Assembly: GCA_963710315.1 (NCBI GenBank)
Contig: CAVPZW010000006.1
Location: 434,001-498,000 of the forward strand
Length of the DNA: 64,000 nucleotides
DNA from: Palsa-360 sp963710315
GTDB lineage: Bacteria > Acidobacteriota > Terriglobia > Acidiferrales > UBA7541
Reading direction: 5' to 3'
Positions within the stretch are counted from its first letter, which is position 1. Every line of letters starts with the position of its first letter. Positions 56,230 to 64,000 of this stretch are shown here, one piece after another. The notes below the pieces were generated by a model. It was not told where the DNA came from. It did not search any database and was given only the letters and a program-made list of their open reading frames with translations. The position numbers were made by a program, and so were the translations under genes.

Positions 56230-58023
56230 CTATTTTTCTTCTATCGGCTTCAGCTGGATGCCGAGCATATCGAGTTGATCCGTGTCCACATCCGACGGCG
56301 CTTCGGCCATCAAATCCTGCGCCTTTGACGTTTTCGGAAAGGCGATCACTTCACGGATTGATTTTTCGCCCGCGAGCAAAAGCACGACGCGATCCAAGCC
56401 CAGCGCGATGCCGCCGTGCGGAGGCGTTCCGTAGGTCAGCGCATCGAGGAAGAAGCCGAAGCGGCTCTTGCGCTGCTCCTCGCTGAGCCCCAGCATTTTG
56501 AATACGCGGTCCTGCAACTCCTGCTGATGAATTCGAATGCTGCCCGAGCCAAGCTCAACGCCGTTCAGCACCAGGTCATAGCCCTTCGAACGCATGGACA
56601 GGCGCACTTCGTCAGAGGGGTCTTCCAGTTTGGCAATATCTTCCTCGACGATTCCGGTGAAGGGATGCTGCGCGCTGACCACCGCTTTTTCGGTGGTGTT
56701 CCATTCAAAAAGCGCGAAGCCGGTGATCCACGCAAATTCCCAACGATCCTGGGGAATCAGTTTTAGTTGATCGGCCAGCAGCAACCTCAGTTGTCCTGCG
56801 ATCAACGCGGCGGCATCCGTGCCGGGAATTTGTTCTTTGGCGGTGACGGCGATGACCAGGTCGCCCGGCTTGGCTTCCACGCTGGCGGAGATTTTCTTCA
56901 GCGTCTCCGCGCCAAGATTTTTTTCCAGCGGCGAGGTTACTCCCTCGGCCGTGACTTTGACGGTGTATACGCCGCGCGCGCCCAGCGATTTGGCTTTCTC
57001 GGCGATTTCGTCAAGCTGCTTTCGCGAGAACGCGGCCGCTCCGGGAGCGGCGAATGCCTGCACGTTTCCGTCGATATGCATGGTTTCGCGCGCCGCGGCG
57101 AAATGCTCGCTCACGTCATGCAATTCCATCCCAAAGCGCAGGTCGGGCTTGTCCGAACCGTAGCGGCGGATGGCATCCTTGTATTCCATGCGCCGAAACG
57201 GGCCTTTTACGGTGATGCCGGCGACGGCGCAGGCGCGCACCATCACGTTTTCAATCACGCCGAACACCGTGTCCTGCGTGGGAAAGGAAATTTCCAAATC
57301 GAGTTGCGTGAATTCCGGCTGGCGGTCGGCTCGCAAGTCCTCATCGCGAAAACATTTGACGATCTGGAAGTAACGGTCCAGTCCGCCGATCATCAGAATC
57401 TGTTTGAAAATCTGCGGCGATTGCGGCAGCGCATAAAATTGACCGCGGTGCACGCGGCTGGGCACCAGGTAATCGCGCGCGCCCTCGGGCGTGGAGCGCG
57501 TGAGCATGGGCGTTTCGATTTCATAAAAGCCCATTTCGTCCATGGCCTTGCGGATTTCCAGAATCACCCGGTGGCGCAGCGCCAGATTTTCGCGCGGTTT
57601 GGTGCGTCGCAGATCGAGATAGCGGTAGCGCAGGCGCGTCTCTTCGCTGGCGGTCAAATCGTCTTCCACAACGAACGGCGGCGTTTTCGAAGTGTTCAGA
57701 ATGCGCAGCTCGCTGGCCACGATTTCCACTTCGCCCGAAGCGAGGTCGGGATTCACCTTCTGCCGCTTCACCACGCGCCCGATTACGGCCACCACGAATT
57801 CCGAGCGCAATTCCTCGGCGCGGCCGTGCGCGGCTGCATGTAGCTCTTTATTAAAAACAATTTGCGCCAGGCCCGAGCGGTCGCGCAAATCGATGAACAG
57901 AAGATTGCCCAGGTCGCGCCGCTTGTGGACCCAGCCCATCAGGACTACGTCCTTGTCGGCGTCCGCGGCGCGCAGGTCGCCGCAGTAGTGTGTGCGTTGC
58001 AGTGTTCCCAGTGAATCGAGCAC
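56230..58023 (-). CDS. aspS: aspartyl-tRNA synthetase
   Basis: A 597-residue bacterial-type AspRS. The OB-fold anticodon domain begins near 25 (GWVHKRRDLGNLLFIDLRD). The class II core has ETPMLTRSTPEGARDYLVPS, motif 2 CFRDEDLRADRQPEFTQLD and motif 3 GIALGLDRVVLLL. The GAD insertion domain lies about 290-420. Leu after RRD, rather than the His typical of non-discriminating enzymes, hints at a discriminating AspRS; this is weak evidence. It charges tRNA-Asp. ATG at 58023. Confidence 0.95.
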   Translation of the reverse strand: MLDSLGTLQRTHYCGDLRAADADKDVVLMGWVHKRRDLGNLLFIDLRDRSGLAQIVFNKELHAAAHGRAEELRSEFVVAVIGRVVKRQKVNPDLASGEVEIVASELRILNTSKTPPFVVEDDLTASEETRLRYRYLDLRRTKPRENLALRHRVILEIRKAMDEMGFYEIETPMLTRSTPEGARDYLVPSRVHRGQFYALPQSPQIFKQILMIGGLDRYFQIVKCFRDEDLRADRQPEFTQLDLEISFPTQDTVFGVIENVMVRACAVAGITVKGPFRRMEYKDAIRRYGSDKPDLRFGMELHDVSEHFAAARETMHIDGNVQAFAAPGAAAFSRKQLDEIAEKAKSLGARGVYTVKVTAEGVTSPLEKNLGAETLKKISASVEAKPGDLVIAVTAKEQIPGTDAAALIAGQLRLLLADQLKLIPQDRWEFAWITGFALFEWNTTEKAVVSAQHPFTGIVEEDIAKLEDPSDEVRLSMRSKGYDLVLNGVELGSGSIRIHQQELQDRVFKMLGLSEEQRKSRFGFFLDALTYGTPPHGGIALGLDRVVLLLAGEKSIREVIAFPKTSKAQDLMAEAPSDVDTDQLDMLGIQLKPIEEK

Positions 58024-58046
58024 GTATTCTTCCTTCCGTTCTTCCC

Positions 58047-58120
58047 AGTAGCACAGGCTTCAGCCTGTGGGGTTTGAGGCTTGCAAGGACTAAACCCCAC
58101 AGGCTGAAGCCTGTGCTACT
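58047..58120. repeat. 29-bp perfect inverted repeat pair of the ACAGGCTTCAGCCTGT family
   Basis: 58047-58075 (AGTAGCACAGGCTTCAGCCT continuing GTGGGGTTT) and 58092-58120 are exact reverse complements separated by 16 bases. Each arm holds its own internal palindrome ACAGGCT-TC-AGCCTGT. It lies in the hisS-aspS spacer. Confidence 0.8.
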
Positions 58121-58144
58121 AAAACTGCATTCCTGCTGGCGTCA

Positions 58145-59728
58145 TTACACTTTCCGCTCAGCTTGCAAAAATGAAAACAATTCCGGCTCGGCTAGTTTTT
58201 GCTGCGAGCCGTCAGCGAGGCGCTTTACGGTGACAACGCCTGCGGCGAGTTCATCGTCGCCCACGATCACGGCGTGGCGCGCTTTCAATCGATCCGCCAG
58301 GCCCAGCGATTTGCCGAATTTCATTTCTACCGCGGGCAGCTCGACCACGAAGCCCGCATCGCGCAGCCGCCGCGCAAGACCAATGGCCGCCGTGTGCGCC
58401 GCCGCGCCAAACCATGCCAGGTACACATCGAAGCCGCTGGGCACCGCGCCCTCTCCCGCTTCCTGCAGCGAGAGAATCAAGCGGTCCGTGCCGATGGCGA
58501 AGCCGATTCCTTTGGTGCTGGCCGGGCCGCCCAAGAGTTCCACCAGACCATCATAACGCCCGCCGCCGCAAACCGCATTCTGCGAGCCGAGGCCCGGCGC
58601 GGTGATTTCAAATGTGGTGCGCATGTAATAGTCCAGGCCGCGCACAAGGCGCCAGTTTTCCTGATAGGTGATTCCCCGCAGCGCTAGCTGGCGCTTCACT
58701 TCGTCGTAATGCACGCGGCAATCGTTGCAGAGATGCTCGGCAATGCGCGGCAGATTTGCGATGATGCCCTGCTCGCTCTCGAGTTTGGAGTCCAGCACGC
58801 GCAGCGGATTCGTCTCAATGCGCCGCTGGCTGTCCGGCCCAAGTTGTTCGCGCACCGTTAGCAATTCCGCGCGCAATTTTTCGACGTACGCAGGGCGGCA
58901 ATTCTTGCAGCCAATCGAATTGAGGTGCAGAACAGCGCCCTTGAGCTTCAGCCGCTCGAAAAGCCGCATCAACATTTCAATCACTTCGGCGTCAATCCCC
59001 GGCGCATCCGAAGAACCCAGCACCTCCGCGCCAATCTGATAGAACTGCCGGTAGCGCCCCTTCTGCGGCCGCTCGCGCCGGAACATTGGCCCCATGTAGT
59101 ACAGCTTCGCGTTGCCGGGCAGCGTTTGCATCCCATGCTCGATGTAAGCGCGCACAACAGAAGCTGTGGCTTCGGGACGCAGGCTTATGTCCTGTCCGAT
59201 GGGAATCACGTGGACAATTCCCTCCAAACCTAGAACAAACTGTTGGAGAACGGATGGATCAACGAAATCAAAAACGGGTTGCCCAGCAGCTTGGTTCTCA
59301 AGCATGTTCAGTATCGAGTCAAACAGAGTGACGAGAGACTTGGTCTTCTCGTCAAACGAGAGTTCTCCCAGCTCAATTTCTTTTCCGAGAAGGGATTTAT
59401 ATCGTTTCAAGAGCTGAATAAATTCTTCCTGTTTGAGTTGCACTCCCCCGACGGCAATCGGGTTCGAGATGGCCTCTCTAAGAATTGCAAGTTCTCCGGA
59501 CGCCCGATCAACAAACGTATACATTTCCTTGGAAACGATGTCAGTTTCCTGGCCCACGGATCGTGCGAAAAGTTCCGTCGGCTCAAAAATCGGCAGGCGA
59601 ATCTCGGCGAAACCAAACGTGCCGAACACCTCGCGCGCGGCCTGCTCGACGCGGTTCCACAGCGCGGACTCCTGCGGAAGGATGTCGCGAACGCCTTTGA
59701 TGGCCTGAAATTTGCCTTTATCGGACAA
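58145..59728 (-). CDS. hisS: histidyl-tRNA synthetase with a ~100-residue internal insertion
   Basis: A 527-residue class II synthetase, about 100 residues longer than the usual 420-430. The N-terminus (KGVRDILPQESALWNRVEQA), motif 2 (FRRERPQKGRYRQFYQIGAE), the histidine-A motif (RLVRGLDYYMRTTFE), HisB (CGGGRYDGLVELLGG) and the C-terminal anticodon domain are all present. The normal hairpin TFVDRASGE / ISLRPEATASVVRAYIEHG is split: after Glu79 about 99 extra residues intervene before Asp180. The frame stays open and conserved residues on both sides are intact, so the enzyme is probably functional. The insertion is entered separately. Confidence 0.94.
   Translation of the reverse strand: MSDKGKFQAIKGVRDILPQESALWNRVEQAAREVFGTFGFAEIRLPIFEPTELFARSVGQETDIVSKEMYTFVDRASGELAILREAISNPIAVGGVQLKQEEFIQLLKRYKSLLGKEIELGELSFDEKTKSLVTLFDSILNMLENQAAGQPVFDFVDPSVLQQFVLGLEGIVHVIPIGQDISLRPEATASVVRAYIEHGMQTLPGNAKLYYMGPMFRRERPQKGRYRQFYQIGAEVLGSSDAPGIDAEVIEMLMRLFERLKLKGAVLHLNSIGCKNCRPAYVEKLRAELLTVREQLGPDSQRRIETNPLRVLDSKLESEQGIIANLPRIAEHLCNDCRVHYDEVKRQLALRGITYQENWRLVRGLDYYMRTTFEITAPGLGSQNAVCGGGRYDGLVELLGGPASTKGIGFAIGTDRLILSLQEAGEGAVPSGFDVYLAWFGAAAHTAAIGLARRLRDAGFVVELPAVEMKFGKSLGLADRLKARHAVIVGDDELAAGVVTVKRLADGSQQKLAEPELFSFLQAERKV
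59195..59491 (-). other. low-GC in-frame insertion within hisS
   Basis: Codons for residues 80-178 of HisRS have no counterpart in the family as I know it. The segment is predicted mostly helical (QEEFIQLLKRYKSLLGKEIE; LSFDEKTKSLVTLFDSILNM) with strands at the ends (FVLGLEGIVHVIPIGQ). By hand count it is about 45 % GC against 62-67 % in sampled flanking lines. No intein motifs (no N-terminal Cys/Ser block, no C-terminal HN) are seen. The low GC extends slightly upstream, to about 59560. No domain was recognised. Confidence 0.8.
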
Positions 59729-59740
59729 TGGAAAATCCTG

Positions 59741-59775
59741 TGACTGGTGACTGGTGACTAGTGACTGGTGATTCC
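59741..59775. repeat. 7-bp tandem repeats (TGACTGG)
   Basis: Five successive heptamers, TGACTGG, TGACTGG, TGACTAG, TGACTGG and TGATTCC, begin 12 bases upstream of the hisS start codon (hisS is on the minus strand). They would fall in its promoter or leader. Confidence 0.75.
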
Positions 59776-59788
59776 GAAATTCTCATCG

Positions 59789-59841
59789 TTTTTCTCTGTG
59801 GACCTCTGTGCGCTTTTCTCTGTGTTCTCTGTGTTGAGCTT
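59789..59841. repeat. CTCTGTG-type interspersed repeat
   Basis: TTTTTCTCTGTGGACCTCTGTG continues into TTTTCTCTGTGTTCTCTGTGTT: the reverse-complement orientation of the ACACAGAGGAC family at 28649 and 44228. The following 60 bases to about 59885 are a T/G-rich low-complexity tract with repeated TTTTGTTTTGCG. Confidence 0.6.
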
Positions 59842-59900
59842 TTTGTTGTGCTTTTTGTTTTGCGTTTTGTTTTGCGTTTTCTTGTGCGAGTGGAAAAGCA

Positions 59901-59918
59901 GACAGGCTGAAGCCTGTC
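59901..59918. repeat. hairpin repeat GACAGGCTGAAGCCTGTC
   Basis: A single 8-bp stem around a GA-centred core, followed by CTACT. It is a single arm of the family represented by pairs at 58047-58120 and 60518-60592. Confidence 0.65.
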
Positions 59919-59942
59919 CTACTTTTACTACTTCCCCGCTTC

Positions 59943-60443
59943 CTACTTGTACGCCTCCGAATATTCGACGTAGCGCGTGGCGTAGGCCTCGATGCTGGCC
60001 TGATCCTCGGGCGTGAGCGCGCGGCGGAATTTTCCGGGATGGCCCATGAACAGGCTGCCCGGCGGGACCACAGTTCCCTCGGGAATGAGCGTGCCCGCGG
60101 CGATGATGGAACCTTCGCCGACGCGCACACCGTTCAGCAAAATTGCTCCCATGCCGATCAGCACGCGCGATTCGATAGTGCAGCCATGCAGGATGGCGCC
60201 GTGCCCCACGGTCACCATGTCGGCCAGTATCAGAGGATGGGTGTCCTTGTACACGTGCAGGATCGAGCCGTCCTGAATGTTGGTGCGCGAGCCGATGCGG
60301 ATCCAGTTCACGTCGCCGCGAATCACCGTGCACGGCCACACGCTGGAAAACTCGCCAATGCTGACGTCTCCGATCACCACTGCTTGCGGATCGATGTATG
60401 CCGATGCCGCAATTTGCGGCGTCCGGCCATGATGGCTGCGAAT
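59943..60443 (-). CDS. gamma-carbonic anhydrase family protein
   Basis: A 166-residue left-handed beta-helix of hexapeptide repeats (IGDVSIGEFSSVWPCTVIRG). The three zinc-binding histidines typical of the family are visible in SILHVYKD and in VTVGHGAILHGCTI. It may be a carbonic anhydrase or one of the related YrdA/CaiE-type proteins of uncertain function. I chose ATG at 60443 with GAGGTG five bases upstream; TTG at 60473 is less likely. It is flanked by hairpin repeats on both sides. Confidence 0.9.
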   Translation of the reverse strand: MRSHHGRTPQIAASAYIDPQAVVIGDVSIGEFSSVWPCTVIRGDVNWIRIGSRTNIQDGSILHVYKDTHPLILADMVTVGHGAILHGCTIESRVLIGMGAILLNGVRVGEGSIIAAGTLIPEGTVVPPGSLFMGHPGKFRRALTPEDQASIEAYATRYVEYSEAYK

Positions 60444-60517
60444 CATGCGCGCACCTCGATGGAATTGAAACAAGTGAAGCTAACACACGCGTTCCGGGCT
60501 GACAAGAAAGTGACTCC

Positions 60518-60592
60518 AGTAGAACAGGCTTCAGCCTGTTGGTTTTTGCGCGAATGAAATGCAAAACCCACAGGCTGAAGCCTGTCCTACTT
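60518..60592. repeat. inverted pair of ACAGGCTTCAGCCTGT hairpin repeats
   Basis: The arms 60518-60546 (AGTAGAACAGGCTTCAGCCT continuing GTTGGTTTT) and 60563-60592 are nearly complementary, with differences in the outer stem. It mirrors the pair at 58047-58120 and ends four bases before the mrp stop codon. Confidence 0.75.
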
Positions 60593-60596
60593 AAAC

Positions 60597-61433
60597 CTAA
60601 TCGATTTCCACGACTGAACCACGCGCGGCGGCCGGCTTGGCATCCAAACGCGCGGCGACTGCGCGTGCCATCGCGTAAATGCTCTTCGCGCCGGGCGCAT
60701 CCGGACCGAGCAGCGCCACCGGCTTGCCGGTATCGCCGCCGATGCGGATTTGCGGGTCGATTTCAATTTCGCCAAGCAGCGGCACGCCGTAGGTTTCCGC
60801 GATGCGCTTGCCTTCGCCGTGGCCGAAGACGTCGATGCGCCCCTGGCAGTGCGGGCAGCTGAAGAAGCTCATGTTCTCGACCACGCCGAGAATGTCCACG
60901 TTCACCTGGCGAAACATTTCCATGGCCTTGCGCACATCGGCCAGCGCGACCGTGGAGGGCGTGGTGACCAGCACCGCGCCGGTTATCGGCACGAGCTGGA
61001 TCAGCGAAAGCTGCACGTCGCCCGTGCCCGGAGGCAGATCGATAATCAGGTAGTCCAGCTCGCCCCACAGGACGCTGCGCAGGAATTGCTGCATCACGCT
61101 GTGCAGCATGGGCCCGCGCCAGATCATGGGCTTGTCGCCCGGATTGAGCAGGCCCATGGAGATCATCTTCACGCCCTGCGCCACGACGGGAAGAATTTCG
61201 CGGTCGCTGAGCGCCTGCGGCTGCTCCTCGGTGCCCAGCATGATGGGCACGTTGGGGCCGTAGACGTCCGCATCCAGCAAGCCCACGGAGTGGCCAAGGT
61301 GTTTGAGGGCCAGCGCCAGGTTCACGGCAACCGTGGTCTTTCCCACGCCGCCCTTTCCGCTGGCGACGGCGACGAGATTCTTCACGCCCTGAATGGGCAA
61401 CTTGGGCGGTTGGGGCATGGGTGGCGGCGGCAT
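60597..61433 (-). CDS. Mrp/NBP35 family iron-sulfur carrier ATPase
   Basis: A 278-residue P-loop ATPase. The deviant Walker A is VASGKGGVGKTTVAVNLALA, the A' motif VGLLDADVYGPNVP and Walker B LIIDLPPGTGD. The CxxC pair SFFSCPHCQGR that bridges an Fe-S cluster is present. The N-terminal DUF59/MIP18 domain of longer Mrp proteins is absent and replaced by a short Pro-rich leader. It should carry or insert Fe-S clusters. ATG at 61433 with AGGAG upstream; a TTG at 61454 is an alternative. Confidence 0.93.
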   Translation of the reverse strand: MPPPPMPQPPKLPIQGVKNLVAVASGKGGVGKTTVAVNLALALKHLGHSVGLLDADVYGPNVPIMLGTEEQPQALSDREILPVVAQGVKMISMGLLNPGDKPMIWRGPMLHSVMQQFLRSVLWGELDYLIIDLPPGTGDVQLSLIQLVPITGAVLVTTPSTVALADVRKAMEMFRQVNVDILGVVENMSFFSCPHCQGRIDVFGHGEGKRIAETYGVPLLGEIEIDPQIRIGGDTGKPVALLGPDAPGAKSIYAMARAVAARLDAKPAAARGSVVEID

Positions 61434-61821
61434 GATCGGTTTCTCCTGAAGCAACGGAATCTTAGGCTGAGCATCTTACAGCCCTTCATTTTGAACGAGA
61501 AAGGCGCGTACGTCCACTCTCGACCGGGCACTCTCGACGGGGCAAGGTCCGGGCAGCAAATGGCCCATTCCGTTTTGGCATCGTAACGGCCCTGCAACAT
61601 CAGCTTCCGGATGGGCCAACATTGCCGTGAAATATATGGGATACTCGAACCTTGCAATTGAGGAAATTGGTGCTGACCCCAGCACAACCATCAGAGCAAG
61701 GCTACCATCTAAGGGTGTGCGGATTCATTTGCAGTGGAAATTTCGGGGCGTGACGGGCGTACTCGCGTCAATTGAGTCTGAATATTTGGCAAACCGAAGC
61801 TTTCTGAAAAGGAGATTTTCC
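61434..61821. other. intergenic region between mrp and outer-membrane protein gene
   Basis: About 390 bases. An in-frame extension of the barrel gene reaches back to 61627 but lacks a Shine-Dalgarno and protein-like character. AAAAGGAG at 61807 is the ribosome binding site of the downstream gene. Nothing else was recognised. Confidence 0.35.
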
Positions 61822-62499
61822 GTGTCAAAGCTCACGATTCGCACGATTCCGGTTCTCATTCTTCTCTTGATTGCCGGCGCGAAACAGGCAAGCGCACAGG
61901 GATTCAGCGCCTATTTTGGCTTGGGCAGCGCCTTCGACAGCGCGGCCACGAATTCGGGTTGTCCGTCTGGCCAGATCGCCGATCCAACTGTCACACCCCC
62001 GGCGCCCTGCGTGGCGGTATCGGGGATGGGTGGTGTTTTTGGCGTGTTCGGCGCCGACTTTATGATCAAGCCACACCTCGGATTCAACGGTGAGTACAGC
62101 TTCCGTTTCGCTCAATCGAGTTACTTCGACACCGCTACGACATTCCCACCTACACCGATAAACATCCGTCCCAGCTTTTATGACTTTAACGCGGTTTATC
62201 AGCCAACCTCAGGGGGTCGGCGGGCCGTCCCCGTACTTGAAGGAGGAATCGGTGGTGCCAAGCTATCCTACTATGCAAACCCGGGGGCGGGGACCGTTTT
62301 CAGCGGAAGTCAATTCTTTGCTAGTTCCAACCACTTTCAAGTGCACGGCGCAGTGGGAGTGAAGTTGTACATCAAATCGGATATCTTCATAAAGCCTCAA
62401 TTTGATGTCCATTATGTGCCAAACCTGACCAATCAATACGGGCGGAACACTGTTCCGGAATTTACGATTTCGATAGGGTACACGTTCGGGCGACAATAA
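61822..62499 (+). CDS. outer-membrane beta-barrel protein
   Basis: A 225-residue protein. The GTG at 61822 has AAAAGGAG seven bases upstream and opens a signal peptide (TIRTIPVLILLLIAGAKQ, ending ASAQG). Alternating hydrophobic strands follow (FGVFGADFMIKPHLGFNGEY; FQVHGAVGVKLYIKSDIFIK) and the C-terminus is EFTISIGYTFGRQ, typical of OmpA/OprF-like or related 8-stranded barrels. No enzymatic motif. A cysteine pair near residues 46 and 62 might form a disulfide. Function unknown. Confidence 0.78.
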   Translation: MSKLTIRTIPVLILLLIAGAKQASAQGFSAYFGLGSAFDSAATNSGCPSGQIADPTVTPPAPCVAVSGMGGVFGVFGADFMIKPHLGFNGEYSFRFAQSSYFDTATTFPPTPINIRPSFYDFNAVYQPTSGGRRAVPVLEGGIGGAKLSYYANPGAGTVFSGSQFFASSNHFQVHGAVGVKLYIKSDIFIKPQFDVHYVPNLTNQYGRNTVPEFTISIGYTFGRQ

Positions 62500-62598
62500 A
62501 ACCCCACACGCCGCGGAAAGCGCGCTGAAGCTAGAAGATTCATCGCTCCCATTGGGCGCAAAGTGGGGCGGGATAGGTTCTTCCCGCCCGGTAACATT

Positions 62599-64000
62599 TT
62601 ATTCTGAGGGATTGTGGCCGGGCCCTGCGCCGGATGCAGATGAATTCGCCGCACGCATAATTTCCAAAAAGCCCGCAGGACCAAGCAGCGTGCTTGCAGT
62701 TGCCACTCCGCCCATCAACGCGCCCATAACTCCAAGCAACGATGCATCCGTCCCGGTGAGATATAGGTTGCGGATGTGCGTCCTTGGCGCGAGCCAGGAC
62801 TTTCGAAACTTGTCCGGCGTGGCCGGGTAGCCGTAGATCGTCCCTGACGGCGCTCCCGTGAAGTGCTCGAAGGTGAGGGGCGTGGCCAGCTCAGCGTAGG
62901 CAACGAGGTCGCGGAAGCCAGGGTATTGCCGCTCCACAAGATCCAGCAAGCCTTGCGTGATGCGCGCCTTGGCCGCTTCGTAGTCGGTTCCGCGGCGTCG
63001 CCAGGGCTCTGAGCGAAACGCCTCAAGACCGCGATAGGAAAACGGCGCAACGATTTCCGCCGTATGGCTCTGCGCGCGCGGATCTTTCAACGATGGAAAC
63101 GAGAGGTAGGCCATCGGGGCGCGGCCATTCAATAGGTCGTCCCGGCCGGCGCACATCTGCTCATGATCGAATGAGGAAAAGATCCAGTAATTCTCTCCCT
63201 TGAAACCCAACTCGCGAGGATCCCGCTTCAACCCCAGAAATAGCTCCACGGCTTCCAGTCCCTCCGGAGGAGTTTGCAGTTCGGCACGAAACGGAACGGC
63301 CTCGGTGGGAAGTAAACGCGCGAACGTGTTCCATGCCCCCGCATCGGAGACGATGACCGGAGCGCGAAATTCTCTCAGGGGCTGGTCCGTTCCCTTCTTC
63401 GGGCTGCACCTGCACCCCTACAGCCCGTCCATCCTGCAAAATAATTTTAGTTACTTCGTGGCCCACCAGAAATTCTCCGCCCGCCGCCCGAACCACGGAG
63501 CTTGCAGCCAATGGAATTTCTCCCGCGCCGCCAGCCGGATACCACGCGCCATCCAGGTAGGAGCTTGCGACAATGGCATGGGCAACAAATGCGCTGCGGC
63601 TCGGGGGCAATCCGTAGTCTCCCCACTGCGAAGCAAGCACGGCGCGCAGACGCGGATCGCGAATGTGGCTTTCCAAATATTCCTGCGTCGTTTGCAGCGA
63701 CGATTTCTCAGCGAAGCGATTGATGGCCTGTACCATCCAGCGGATCGGTTGCGGTGTGAGCAGCGACATCATGCGCCGGTTGAACCAGTTCGCGGCGCGC
63801 TTCATGTCGCGGAAATATTGGCCGATGGCCTGCCGTTCCGCGGGGAACGTTTCCGCGAGCGCGCGCTCAAAATTCGCGCGGCCCTTCGGCACCTGCAAGG
63901 TGAGATCGGGGTACACGAACACATCGTACACTTCGGGCAAGGGCGACCAGTCCACGCCTCCATCCGTGATGAAATCGAACAGCCGCCGCCCGGTCATGCC
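62599..64000 (-). pseudogene. CrtI/retinol-saturase-like FAD oxidoreductase, frameshifted and partial
   Basis: Two overlapping frames together give one protein. The upstream part, entering from the right edge, reads FERALAETFPAERQAIGQYF, then SQWGDYGLPPSRSAFVAHAI and AWYPAGGAGEIPLA. The downstream part reads VIVSDAGAWNTFARLLP, ELFLGLKRDPRELGF and LTGTDASLLGVMGALMGGVA, the C-terminal FAD segment of phytoene-desaturase-like enzymes. The switch lies at about 63378-63397, next to a GGGG run, and fits one extra base. The N-terminal Rossmann motif must lie beyond 64000. It may be a true pseudogene or a sequencing error. Confidence 0.75.

Noticed and set aside
59195..59491. Intein in hisS
   Set aside because: The insert is too short and lacks splice-junction motifs; the conserved hairpin continues normally on both sides.
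61627..61821. 65-residue N-terminal extension of the outer-membrane protein
   Set aside because: It would bury the signal peptide, while the GTG at 61822 has an excellent Shine-Dalgarno.

Overview
The window looks like a chromosomal contig of an Acidobacteriota bacterium (Terriglobia/Koribacter-like). This is inferred from two very large Oar-type TonB-dependent receptors with a carboxypeptidase-like N-terminal domain, the gene content, GC near 58-60 % by eye, and small intergenic hairpin repeats. No phage, transposase or CRISPR array was seen.

Layout. 1-7139 (minus strand) is an exopolysaccharide operon: a NusG/RfaH-like antiterminator, an acyltransferase, a Wza-like exporter, a Wzc-like tyrosine kinase, a Wzx-like flippase and a glycosyltransferase cut by the window edge. 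A divergent LuxR-type regulator with a degenerate receiver follows (7491), then a polytopic GT-C-like membrane protein with a probable frameshift near its end and the first TonB receptor (10853-14629). 15322-23284 is a chemotaxis block: CheA with two CheW domains, CheW, a small membrane protein, a soluble truncated-globin/PAS/PAS chemoreceptor, an AarF/UbiB-type kinase and CheB. The second TonB receptor (23725-27255) leads into a mixed region with an ACMSD-like amidohydrolase, a PilZ protein, a secreted alpha/beta hydrolase, a Tat-exported flavoprotein and a split aerotaxis-like PAS + MCP pair. 34656-36862 is a lower-GC CapK-like ligase/GNAT pair beside tRNA-Lys. 37162-44204 holds a DHH phosphoesterase, a zinc-ribbon membrane protein (frameshifted), a small membrane protein, an HME-type RND efflux pair and the 3' remnant of a second pump. 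44451-53348 is housekeeping: tRNA-Leu, tig-clpP-clpX-lon, rho, and an EAL-HDOD protein. 53474-61433 (minus) carries cmk, mutL, aspS, hisS, a gamma-carbonic anhydrase and an Mrp ATPase. The window closes with an outer-membrane beta-barrel and a frameshifted CrtI-like oxidoreductase running off the end.

The most unusual items are: a ~100-residue low-GC in-frame insertion inside HisRS, at a beta-turn before motif 2; the truncated-globin chemoreceptor inside a che cluster that also holds an AarF-type kinase; and an intergenic hairpin family whose stems vary in compensated fashion around a constant CTTCAG/CTGAAG core. Three genes appear broken by single-base shifts next to short homopolymers, so assembly error must be excluded before calling them pseudogenes.
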